Source of the DNA: Scolanthus callimorphus | Taxonomy: Eukaryota > Cnidaria > Anthozoa > Actiniaria > Edwardsiidae | Length of the DNA stretch: 64,000 nucleotides | Direction: 5' to 3' | Assembly (NCBI GenBank): GCA_033964015.1 | Contig: CM066912.1 | Span: 28,482,532-28,546,531 of the forward strand | Part shown: piece by piece, positions 1 through 9,964 of the stretch | Layout: the number at the start of each line of letters is the position of its first letter | How positions within the stretch are numbered: the first letter of the stretch is position 1 | Program-made: the position numbers and the translations under genes | Notes under the pieces: model-generated | What the model saw: the letters and a program-made list of their open reading frames with translations, nothing else | What the model was told of the DNA's origin: nothing | Database searches by the model: none

Positions 1-92
1 CCGAAGAGCTGCCAAAAGAGCAGTAGCAACCCCGGGAGCAATCCATTTTGCATAAATGCGACAAAGATCACAGTGAATTTCGCAGAATGCAT
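1..92 (-). other. Possible 5' coding fragment running off the left edge
   Basis: On the minus strand an ATG at 92-90 opens 30 codons with no stop before the window edge. The residues are hydrophobic, including a leucine-rich stretch (LLPGLLLLFW), so it could be a signal peptide or first membrane segment. There is no homology to judge by and an open frame this short is expected by chance. It is listed only because the gene body, if real, lies outside the window. Confidence 0.12.
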
Positions 93-1478
93 CGCGCTCT
101 TCCCCAGGCCCACTGCGCTCCCGTCCAAGATGGCGTCCACGCATTATGGAGCAGTCCGGCGTAACTTGAACTGCTTTTATGCATAATTCGGCCTTTTGAG
201 GATGAAATCAGATCATACAGGTGTCCTTCTTTCTCGTGACCTTTATTACAAGCACGATCTGGTATTGTTTGATTCATTTTCAACGTCTTGTTTACCTGGA
301 AATGGTCCTCGATGTTCGGATCAGCGAATGTGGATGTCTTCATGGAGGCTGATTTTTGTCAAGAAATTTACTTTTCATGCTGTGTTACAAGGTCCATAGC
401 CGTGAACATTCTTGTTTAGTGATGGAAAGGACTTGAGGAAGGCAGATTACGGGCACATGTTTGCACAAGCGGCGATAATTTGACTGTGTTATTGTCTCAC
501 AAATGACAGACCATGTTGTGTTTCCAAGCTCAGGACTCATGAGAATATAAGCAGGTAAACATAAGTGTATCTGGGAACATTAGTCGATGTAATTGCTAGC
601 TTATTTTATCAGATTGAGCTTTTGGCGAGAAGAAATAAGTCGAAACATTGGAAAATGTGGTATTTCTGTGCTTTCCGGTTGTATTCTATGCATCGCCAGG
701 GACATTGGAGTTTGATTTAGGCCAAATGACACTTTTTATTGATGATCAGATATATGCTGAGAACAAATACAAGTGATTGGTGCTATTATTTCTACGAATT
801 CTTTGGATTTAGTGATAAAAAGATCTCTTTTGGCCTAATGACTTATGTGCCACCATGCCTAATAAATGGCCCTGAAAAAGTAATTTATACAGAAGTGCCC
901 AATTTTTCTCAACTGATTTTGTTAGTACTAGGGTCAAAGTCATTTGTGGAAGTGAAGTCATTGCCAGATCTTGTTGCAGGTAAAAAATAATAATTTTTAA
1001 AATATGCGATTTTCAGTAGTTCTTTCCATCTCAAAAATTGGCTAACACTAGGGCCAGGCCCTGCTCGTCCAGACAAAGCTATGCCAACGAGACATATATT
1101 TTCTGAAAGGGCATTAACAGTAGATAGTTACCATGCAGTTTATTATTTCAGGAGTTATATTGTCTTGGTGAAATAACCATGATAAAACAACTCCCCATAA
1201 CATGAAAAATTGGTGGTCAGAGGGCCAAAAGTGGGACCCCCCTGTAACTTTGAAACAAAATACCAGAAAACAAAACCAAAGTGGCTTTTGTAATATCTTA
1301 TCAAACCTAACTTCTGACACAAGTTTGAAGGAAATCGGTTGACCCTCACTTTTCCTGCCTGGAACACTTTCTCAGACAATGGCTCTTAAGTGTTCCCTTC
1401 GACATTTACATTGCTGGTTCACCAGTCTGAACAAACCGTTGGTACTTGACTTTACTTGCAGCGCACTGCTGAGCCAAA
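93..1478. other. Upstream intergenic DNA, no gene recognised
   Basis: No convincing coding region. The last ~110 bases (about 1370-1478) resemble the DNA just before copy 3 of the transporter array (ending in a shared stretch around TTTACTTGCAGCGCA), so this is the duplicated 5' flank of copy 1. The CCGGTTT..CCATACC block found 197-262 bases before the ATG of copies 2, 3 and 4 is not visible here. Confidence 0.5.
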
Positions 1479-2340
1479 ATGGCAAACTGGTGCCCAATCC
1501 GCCGCTCGGCCTACCATGTCCGTGACGGTCCTCGCGCCTGGTTGGTACTGGTTTATATTCTCATGCTTACTATCGTGTCGGGTGGGGTTGGGTTTATGGC
1601 AAGCATACAACTCCCTGTGCTTATGAAAGACTTCAACGAGAACCGAGACAAAACAGGTACAGTACGTTGTCTTTGTATTGTAGCGCAGTTTCACTTTCAC
1701 TCAACTTGTGTTACTCGCGCGCGCGGGATTTTACTCTGGCGGGTTGTATGTGGCAAAGATGGTCACGCGCATCGGATGTGGATTTCATCCGGCTGCATTT
1801 ATATCTTCAACCCTTTTGTGTAAAGCATTTGTAACATTCCATTGCATTTATCAACTTTTACACACGGCCTAATACAAAGCTGGTAAAAAAATAGTGAAGA
1901 AAATGTTCATTTTTGTGCTAATCAAAGTATCACCTCTTCCTAAATTTAGGCCTCGATCTAAAGATCATATCCTCTAAATTAAATCAAAATTTGGAATGCT
2001 GTCTTTGGCTTTAAAAACTACATCACTAGTTGTGTATATTCTATTCGCTTTCGCTTCGCACTTGCGAATAGCTGTTATTTCTAATTTATACAGTAATGAC
2101 TAACAACTGTATGAGGAGGATCGCACTGATGGGCATTTGATAACAGGAATGTGCAATGTCAAGTGAACGGCCACTGTTAAGGAGTGGTATATAAGAGAAT
2201 AGCGATTCCCAAGGGGAGTTACGTCTATAAACTTAACAACAAGAAATTCAAAAATTTTATGCTTATTATATTCATAAATTTCCTCTTTCCAACAACTTCT
2301 CCTCTTCCTTATTAAACTCATCTCAATAACTAACCCTCTC

Positions 2341-3056
2341 TTCCTCCTCCTCCTCCTCCTCCTCTTTCTCCTCCTCCTCCTCTTTCTCCTCCTCCTCCTC
2401 CTCCTCCTCCTCCTCTTCCTCCTCCTCTTTCTCCTCCTCTTTCTCCTCCTCCTCCTCTTTCTCCTCCTCCTCCTCCTCCTCTTCTCCTCCTCCTCCTCCT
2501 CCTCCTCTTTCTCCTCCTCCTCCTCTTTCTCCTCCTCTTTCTCCTCCTCCTCCTCCTCCTCCAACTACCCCTCTGCCTTCGCCTCCTCCTCCTCATAATT
2601 CTCAACCTTCTCTTCCTCCTCCTCCTCTTTCTCCTCCTCCTCCTCCTCTTTCTCCTCCTCCTCCTCTTTCTCCTCCTCCTCCTCTTTCTCCTCCTCCTCT
2701 TTCTCCTCCTCTTTCTCCTCCTCCTCCTCCTCCTCCTCCAACTACCCCTCTGCCTTCGCCTCCTCCTCCTCATAATTCTCAACCTTCTCTTCCTCCTCCT
2801 CCTCCTCTTTCTCTCCTCCTCCTCCTCCTCCTCTCCTCCTCTTTCTCCTCCTCCTCCTGTTTCTCCTCCTCCTCCTCTTTCTCCTCCTCCTCCTCTTTCT
2901 CCTCCTCCTCTTTCTCCTCCTCTTTCTCCTCCTCCTCCTCCTCCTCTTCCTCCTCCTCCAACTACCCCTCTGCCTTCGCCTCCTCCTCCTCATAATTCTC
3001 AACCTTCTCTTTCTCCACATTCGCTTTCTCCTCCTCTTCCTTCTCAAACTTAAACT
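2341..3056. repeat. Pyrimidine-rich (TCC)n tract with higher-order units, intron 1 of copy 1
   Basis: About 700 bases almost purely of C and T on this strand, built of TCC and CTTTCTCC runs. A ~50-base spacer beginning CCAACTACCCCTCTGCC recurs three times (about 2562, 2738 and 2957), so the tract grew by duplication of ~175-220-base units. It lies just before exon 2. The long Glu- or Arg-rich reading frames on the minus strand are by-products. Confidence 0.9.
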
Positions 3057-4135
3057 CCAATTGATCCTCTTTCCACTGCATTCGAAACCTTTTTCCACCC
3101 TCTCTATCTCCAGCTACCTCTCTCGTGCAACCTCCTCCCAATTCTCATCTTTCCCATTGTTTTTCTCGAAAACTGACCGTGTTTTTTTCTCTTTCCAGCG
3201 CTGGTCGGATCTCTCGGAACCGGCCTCGGTTTATTCTTTTGCGTCATCGCAAGTGACTACTGCAATCGCTACAACAGTCGACTGACAAACGCCTTCGCTC
3301 TACTCTGCCTTATAGTGAGCCTCGTCATAAGTTCCTTAGCCACAATGTCTACCAACTATACTTCACCTATAGTGGTCTTCAAGGAATCGGTTTAGCATGT
3401 CTCTATACGACGTCATTCCGCGCTATAAGGCATTATTTTGACAAGTACTACGCTCTGGCTACGGGGATTTGCGTGGCTGGCGCCGGCATCGGGATTTTGA
3501 GTGTATCTCCTTTGAATTTGTTCCTATTTGAAAAAGTAGGGTGGCGAAACACGTATAGGATCCTTTCAGGTTTTTACGTATTTTTATTATTTTTTTACTT
3601 TATTTACGATTCCCATGTTGTCAACGAAAATAATGTGGCGACGTCTGAGAATGAAAATGCGAAACGTAACGGCAGAGACAATACTTCAAAGCCATCACAT
3701 AATACTGGGGGAAAGGCCGATGCACCTGGTTTCCTCAAGAGCGGAGACAGTAATATAAATGCACCTAATACTAATAAAGATGATATCAAAATTGCTCAAC
3801 ATGACCTTAAAGTTACAGACGTCGAAAAGGGAGACAATAATGAAGACAATAATGAAGATTGTAGTGTTATAACCAAGCAGAGAGGCAGCGAAACGAGCGC
3901 TGATAAAACTAGGAATGGTCGAAAAGGAAAGGGGAGTAGGCTGTTGGATTTGTCGGTATGGAGTTTCCCTGAGTACTCAGCCTCAGTAGTTTCTATGTTC
4001 ATGGTTTACCTTGGACACTACACACCCAATGTACATCTGGTGAGTGATTGCTGTAAAGTATACGCGTGCTGTATTTCAGTAAAGACTGTCTTGCGCACGA
4101 ACGCAAGCACAGATGCAAGTGCAAGTGCGAGGATA

Positions 4136-4323
4136 GAGCAGATTTCGTATGACTGTGAAAAGTGCCGCGGTACGGCGCGGTACTGTCGCGGTGGCGGTAC
4201 GGAACCTGGCCTGCTGTAAATGGAATTAAATCGCCAATGAAATCGCGAAGTCGCGGTACGGTCACGTTCGCGGCGCGGAACAACTTTGTCACGGTACTTT
4301 TCACAGTCATACGAAATCTGCTC
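4136..4323. mobile_element. TA-flanked inverted-repeat element (MITE), intron 2 of copy 1
   Basis: 188 bases bounded by TA (4134-4135 and 4324-4325). The ends are a near-perfect inverted repeat starting GAGCAGATTTCGTATGACTG and extending over 30 bases. The same terminal motif bounds 11163-11287 and, as GAGCGGTTTTCACATGACT, 9390-9863. A TA target duplication is what Tc1/mariner-type transposases leave; the family name is inference. No coding capacity. Confidence 0.8.
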
Positions 4324-4350
4324 TATCAAACTAATACATTTCCCTTATGT

Positions 4351-4554
4351 GGTTCACACTAGAACGCAAGCGCAGACGCAAGCACAAGAAAATCGAGACA
4401 TTGCGTCCCCTTGCGCTTGCGTCTAGTGTGAATCAAGCGAACGCAAGCGCAAGCAAAGTAATCAATTTTGATTTTGGTCTTGCGCCTGCGTCGCTTTGAT
4501 TTGTCTTGCCTTTAACTTGTGTCTTGCGATTGCGCTTGCGATTGTGTGTAAACC
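4351..4554. mobile_element. GGTTCACAC-ended inverted-repeat element
   Basis: Ends GGTTCACACTAGAACGCAAG and, inverted, GGTTTACACACAATCGCAAG, with internal copies of CTTGCGCTTGCG. It lies in intron 2 of copy 1. A related element with ends GGCCCATTTACACTTGCA lies at 36510-36828. No target duplication was resolved. Confidence 0.55.
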
Positions 4555-5843
4555 AGCCCTATTGTGCATTTATCTCCTTCACGAACAAAGTGGAAAGATC
4601 TCACGCGCTAATCGCGTTCCATATAACCACGCACGCTTCTTCGCACGAAAGCAGAATCGGAAAACCCATAGGAACAAAATATGCGTCAGCTGCATCTTAG
4701 TACTTGTGGGACTTCCTGAAGGGAATTTCTATCCTGTAGAGTGTGCGTTCCCTGATAGGTGTAATGTAGTGAAGGCGGCTTCCCCGGCCCAGAAACAGAA
4801 TTAGATTGCAAAGGCATAGCCTTCGAGTAGCCTTAAGCAGCATGTAAATGACCTGGGCACTGGAAGACGAATAGGGGCGACCAAACACATGCAGCCTGCA
4901 TGCGTACAGTGGAAAAGGAGAGAGGTGATGCAGAATGAAAATCTTGGAATGACGCACAAGAGGAGGCCTTAGAAACTAGTCCTTATTTAATGCCTACTAG
5001 GTGGTTCGGAGGATTTTTTTTTTAGTTTTGGGAGGGGGGATCATTCTATTTCTGGGATCTCTCGAAGCCTCTGTGAAGCCTGAAACTCGTCCACCAGAAA
5101 TTTCCCGAGGAGTGCTTGCAGCAATTTCTATATCATCTAGTCTAGTGCTAAAACTAGTCTATAAGCCTAGTTCGCTCAACAGGAGACGTTTAAAATTGCG
5201 GCGCATAAATAATGACCGGTAAGTCTCTTATGTGTCACCGCGCAAAAAGAAGACAGGTAACATCTAACAGGTTTCTAACAGTAGCTATCCGGATGTCTTT
5301 CCAGGTGAAATTTTCAGAAGAGCGAGGTCTTACCACAAGTGACATAACGACGCTAATTTCCATCTACGGAGTCACTACCATACTAGCACGTGTCATATTC
5401 GGTCGTCTGTGCGACGTTTCCTTCATCAAAACGAGGCACGTCAATCAAGCCGCGACAATGCTCTCCGGCACGTCCACACTGCTCCTCACCATGGCAACAT
5501 CTCCTACGTACTTTTCTGTGCTCGTGGGCGCATATGGTCTTTCAGACGGCGCATTTCGTGTGACGTTGAATATTTTATTCATGAATACAGTGGACCCCCC
5601 ACGACAGGCTTCTGCTTTTGGACAAGCTAATATGGTTACCGCTTTCCCATGTATCGCGGGTCCTGCTATTACAGGTAAGAATGTTGGCTTGATGTGTTTT
5701 TCAGCATAACTGAGAAGACTGACGGTGTTCTCGCTGAATCTCTCTTGGCGCAAATACGCATTCTAGAGAGTCTATTAGAAACAACCACATGGTCTAATTT
5801 CGGGTGCGCAGGCGTGGATCTCTAGTGACGTTGCAGTTGCGCC

Positions 5844-6050
5844 CATTCTCGTATCCAGAGCTCGCGGGGATCGGGAGACTCTGCTGACACCTATTGATGC
5901 ATGCGCGAGATTTGATACAGAGCCGTTGAAAGAACGAACTTTCTGTGCATGCCCAAACGCTCACAATCAGCCAATCAAAGGCCCTCAAATGGCCGCCACC
6001 AGAGCCTGCTCAGCTCGGTGAAGAGCCGGGAAGCTCTGGGTTTGAGCTTG
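5844..6050. mobile_element. CATTCTCG-family MITE, copy A (intron 3 of copy 1)
   Basis: 207 bases starting CATTCTCGTATCCAGAGCTC and ending in the degenerate inverse of that end, flanked by a perfect 9-base direct repeat AGTTGCGCC (5835-5843 and 6051-6059). The same insertion with the same left flank sits in intron 3 of copy 2 (16594-16779), so it predates the split of these two introns. The 9-base duplication with a long terminal inverted repeat suggests a Mutator-like (MULE) source. Confidence 0.85.
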
Positions 6051-6940
6051 AGTTGCGCCCCTCTGCGCGTCTTGTCAAAGCATTGTCCCACAGGTTGTTG
6101 CCAGCTGTTGTTTTCCCTAACACGGTATTGTTTTTCAGGCTTCGTGGCAGACAAACTAGGATCCTACACCCCAGCATTTTATCTGGCCGGCGCTTGTTCC
6201 TTGTTCGGGTCAGCGATATTATTTATAAACACGTGCTTTGACAATCATAACAAAGAGCGAGCTCGCAAGGAAATAATACTGGACCAAGAGCTGGCGGAAC
6301 GAGCCACCACTACTGGAACCACATGTCAGGAGGGACGTAAACATAGTGTTGCCAATACTGCGCCAATGATGGACCAAGAGTTAGTGGAAAACCCCAAATG
6401 TTCTGGTCTAGAGGTAGAAGAGTCAAGAGCCGGTTCCATATGTATCCAATATGTGCAGGATGTGTTAAACACGGGATGGGTAATGTTGGTCCAGCATGTG
6501 AAAACGAGGATGTAGAGGATGAGTTGTATATATGTCCAGCAAGAGTGGAAGCTGTTACAGACGGAACTAGCTATATTGGTCCAGCAGGTAAAGAGATGGC
6601 CTGCAATGGAGATTGCAGTATAAGGCCAATATGTGACGCAAATATTGGACCAACGTGTGAAGAAAAAGAGTTTAGCTGTGTTCGTGTTTCATCAACCGAT
6701 CCATCGCATCTAGACACAGTTGCTGACAGATCTACACTTGGCGAGGGCGTGACTACCAATGCTGGTTCAATGTATGAGAAAGAAAGGACGCCAATTCGTA
6801 AAAGCGCCCATATTGGGCCAAAATGTAATAGCGATGGTAATATCAATTTAGCATATGAAGAGGTGATTGACGAACTGGATATTATCATTAGAAACAACAA
6901 TGGAGATCCCGCAGGTTTTACTAGAGCTATAGATGTATAG

Positions 6941-8394
6941 CGCATTAGACAATTCAAAAGTCAAAGGAAAACTCAGTTACATTTAGCACGTTCTATGACT
7001 CGATCTCATATTTAAAAATATTATTGCTTTTAGCTTTAGCTGCTTTTTTGAGGGGGATCTGCTTGTTTGTGTTTTATGATCAATGAGGGGTTTTGGAGCA
7101 TCTTTCCACGGGTTAACTCGGTTGGTAAGGCCTTTCGTTATTTGTGATAGAATGATGGAAATAATTTTGAAATGCTTTTGTGGGTCGTGCAAGTAATCTA
7201 AATCATTCGCCTGCCCACACCAATGCAAATTCAGCATTTACTTGACTTGAGGAAAAAGAAAAAAACAATAGGACCATACTTCCAGACAAAGAGCTGAAGC
7301 GTCGTATGGCGACCGTACGGTTCTTACGCCCACGCCAGAGATTTCGGCCCTGACAGTCGCTATCCTGGTGTTGAATTGCTCAGTAGCTAGATACCTATGG
7401 GTGAGAGTACGCCCGGCCACCAGACCATATAAGGACGCCCCTTGTACCGCTAGTGAACAATCAACTAATAAATTATGCATCACCAACGTATTTATAAGTC
7501 TCAAGAGTGTGTTAGAGATCCATGTGGGGCACGTTGTTGGTTATCGTTTTAACTAGTAGAAGCTTGTCTCACGATAATGCAGAAATACTTTTCACAGTAA
7601 GTTGCCGTTTAGCATGTTTTTACTCATATTCCAATAGTATGCATTACATTGACACGGGAATGAGTTTATTTCTAAGTTGTCCGTTTGCGCATGCGCACAC
7701 ACGTCATCTTGTCTAATTTTATTTTCCGTGAAGAGACGACCATTAATCCCCTGAAAGATCATCTAAGGATGCCCAGAGTGTCAGTTATACGTATTGAAAT
7801 TCAGTTTAATCTCTGGTAATTTGAAATTCGGGAAGTGTCACAATGGAACTGAATTCATCTGGTCTACTCCCAGGCTCTGAAAAGTCCAAACGGCAAGTCC
7901 AAACCTACACTTGTCCAAACCTACACTTGTAGCTGCAATAATTAGTAGAAATGTCTGTAGCCGGTAAACATCGGTATGTTTTATCCAAGTAGTCGGTGCC
8001 TTTTCCTATGCCCATTTCTCGTGAGTCAGTTAACCCCATCCAGACCCTGAATTCAGTATATTAAACGGGTACCTTTTTTTATTTTGCTATATAAAAGGGT
8101 AAGGGGTACAAACATTTTTGAAGTACCCCCCGGCAACAGTCTAACCGCCGTTTAAAGAGCCCTAGTCAGCCACTCCTTTGTTATTGTTTTCAGTCGATAT
8201 CAGACAACGAATTACGTGTAGAAATCTTGCAGAAATAGTCTTCTAAAAACAAAGTTTTATTATTCATTTATCGAATTCTATCGAAAATATTGCACTACAT
8301 CCCCTAAATCAGCCGATGGAAATGGATTCTTTCTCTGTCTCGGTATGTTGCTAGGATGAAAAAATGGAGGCTGACAGAGGCTCTTTAAAAGGCT
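6941..8394. other. Intergenic DNA downstream of copy 1, no gene seen
   Basis: No reading frame with recognisable similarity. A stretch around 7310-7500 has a TATA-like ATATAAGG and an AATAAA 40-50 bases later, which recalls a solo LTR, but no paired LTR or target duplication was found. Confidence 0.4.
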
Positions 8395-8743
8395 TCTTTC
8401 GATCGAACAATTAACCAACACTTAGCAACCACACACATCATTCAGAGGTTTTGCGAAAACTATATCAGACTGCGTGTAGCTATTTGATTCAGGGAACGCT
8501 CTGGAAACACAGTTGATGAGTCGGTGCAGAGATCGCAGTATCATCTGTTGATCCTTATTCTGTTACTTCGTCTGGCGCCCGTAACAATATATATTTTTTT
8601 CCTCGGGGGCACGGTAACGAATCCTGCATTCTGAATGGTTCTCAGAGCGCGCGCTCGGGGGCAATATTTTCCTATGGTAACCGTTTTCGCGCGCTTGTTT
8701 TCATCGAAAAAATCAAATTTTTGAGTTGGAAAAAAATAAATAA

Positions 8744-8860
8744 GTTATTTACCGGCTTTAGGTCGGTCCATATAGGGAAAAACTGTGACCTCGGCCTGGA
8801 AAATTTTCCAGCCCTTGGTCACAGTTTTTCCCTATACGGACCTCCCAGCCGGTAAATAAC
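8744..8860. mobile_element. Short foldback element
   Basis: A 117-base near-perfect palindrome. It starts GTTATTTACCGGCT and ends AGCCGGTAAATAAC, with inner arms GGGAAAAACTGTGACC and GGTCACAGTTTTTCCC around a short AT-rich centre (GAAAATTTTC). Typical of a small foldback MITE; no target duplication resolved. Confidence 0.7.
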
Positions 8861-9198
8861 ATATATATATTTAGCCTGGCATACTCCCAACATTGAGACC
8901 TTTGAGAGCGCGCAAGCACATCGAATTATTGGGCTAAGCTTGTACTGATAACTACCGGTATTGTCACTTGATTCAACAACGTGACTTCCACACTGCGCCG
9001 TACCTCTCCAAATACCAGCTACGATCTTTTTCTAATTGATTGGACCGGTCTGATATGCACCATAGCACGCTATTTTGGTCGAGCTCTGCAGAATTCTCAC
9101 CCCCACCCCTTTTAATGTTGAGAAAAATTATCTGAGAAAAATGATCGCGTGTCCGCGATCTGACGATTGAAAATATGTACCATTGATTGGTGTAGGGG

Positions 9199-9305
9199 TA
9201 CCCTGGGTACCAGAGTCTCTAAGCTTCACTCGTTTACAAAACGCGGCGTCTTGGCTTAGCGTGTCAGTAAACGAGTGAAGCTTCGAGCCTCTAGTACCCA
9301 GGGTA
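9199..9305. mobile_element. 107-bp MITE with 9-bp target duplication and an empty paralogous site
   Basis: Ends TACCCTGGGTACCAGAG and the inverse CTAGTACCCAGGGTA, with inner arms AAGCTTCACTCGTTTAC and GTAAACGAGTGAAGCTT. Flanked by GTGTAGGGG at 9190-9198 and 9306-9314. The paralogous locus behind copy 3 (about 28382-28400) reads TTGATTGGTGTAGGGGAGGG with one GTGTAGGGG and no insert, which proves both insertion and its boundaries. The 9-base duplication again points to a Mutator-like transposase. Confidence 0.92.
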
Positions 9306-9389
9306 GTGTAGGGGAGGTAGGTGGAAAGAATTGAGGAAAGTCAACAAACAAGAATATACAACGTTCTTCAACCGCCTGCAAGCAGGATA

Positions 9390-9863
9390 GAGCGGTTTTC
9401 ACATGACTCGTGAAAACAATTGCAATTGAGCAATCACTAGCCAATCAGAATCGAGAGAAATCACGACTTACTCCTATAAAATGGCTTTTTTCTTAGTCAA
9501 TTGTAAGTCGAACCAGAAAAACGAGTAGCCAATGAGAACGCAAAGCAATTGCAATTACAAGTAAGACTAGTCTTGACAGCAAGAAAGTGCTGTCGTTTTT
9601 GCACGGGTTGCCTGTGGTGTTCAAAACGTAACTCAGGCACCTCGGCGGGGGGTAGAAACAAAATGGCGACCAAGAGAAGGATGTTTCTCGAGTATCTGAA
9701 AGTTTTGGTCAATTTTCCTGCTTTTTTTCGCTAAGATATGAGGAAAAGTACTTATAGAACTTCCAAATAAGGTAAGGGGATTTCCTAATAAGGAAGTTTT
9801 GCAACGTCGGCAAAACGACAGCTTTTGGCGAAATTTTCTTGATATGGCATGTGAAAACCGCTT
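9390..9863. mobile_element. TA-flanked 474-bp inverted-repeat element
   Basis: Bounded by TA at 9388-9389 and 9864-9865. Ends GAGCGGTTTTCACATGACT and the inverse ATGTGAAAACCGCTT, matching the TIR type of 4136-4323 and 11163-11287. A part of this end also appears at about 63340-63370. No protein recognised inside. Confidence 0.75.
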
Positions 9864-9964
9864 TAGTCCTGCTACTCGAGTTAAGGAAAGGTAAGTAATA
9901 GATCAATATCCGAATATTAAATTACCATTGCGCAGTATTAAAAGCCAGAAAAAGGTCTTCTTAA

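Larger units (their letters stand above)
1479..6940 (+). pseudogene. Monocarboxylate-transporter-like MFS carrier, copy 1 (two frameshifts)
   Basis: First of four tandem SLC16-like carriers. Exons by comparison with intact copy 3: 1479-1656, 3199-4039, 5305-5674, 6139-6940, all with GT/AG borders. Exon 1 holds the TM1 motif region (RDGPRAW, related to the SLC16 DGGWGW motif). Exon 2 holds TM2-TM6 and the hydrophilic loop, exon 3 TM7-TM11 with the GRLCD loop motif, exon 4 TM12 and the tail. A C is missing at about 3340-3341 (SSLAHNV: GCCCAC reads GCCAC), giving a stop at 3393-3395 near codon 125. A second base is missing near 6437 in the tail, stopping at 6515 instead of 6940. Exon 2 beyond the first lesion and exon 3 are otherwise open, so decay is recent or the deletions are sequencing errors. 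The upstream block shared by copies 2-4 is absent. Confidence 0.75.
8395..9929. repeat. Paralogous intergenic block behind copy 1 (pairs with 27032-29216)
   Basis: Long stretches match the DNA behind copy 3, for example GGGAACGCTCTGGAAACACA (8493 and 27129), the ACTGCGCCGTA region (8991 and 28187), CGATCTGACGATTGAAAATA (9158 and 28355) and TTGATTGGTGTAGGGG (9183 and 28382). Order and orientation are kept. Differences are mainly transposon insertions private to one block. This shared non-coding DNA is the main evidence for block duplication of the transporter genes. Confidence 0.85.

Noticed and set aside
2100..3098. Minus-strand Glu- or Arg-rich frames of 118-154 codons
   Set aside because: They are read through a (TCC)n tract inside intron 1 of a plus-strand gene; low-complexity by-products.
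7238..7540. Possible solo LTR (TATA-like ATATAAGG plus AATAAA) and an 88-codon minus-strand frame
   Set aside because: No partner LTR, terminal TG..CA or target duplication could be fixed; the frame has no known motif.
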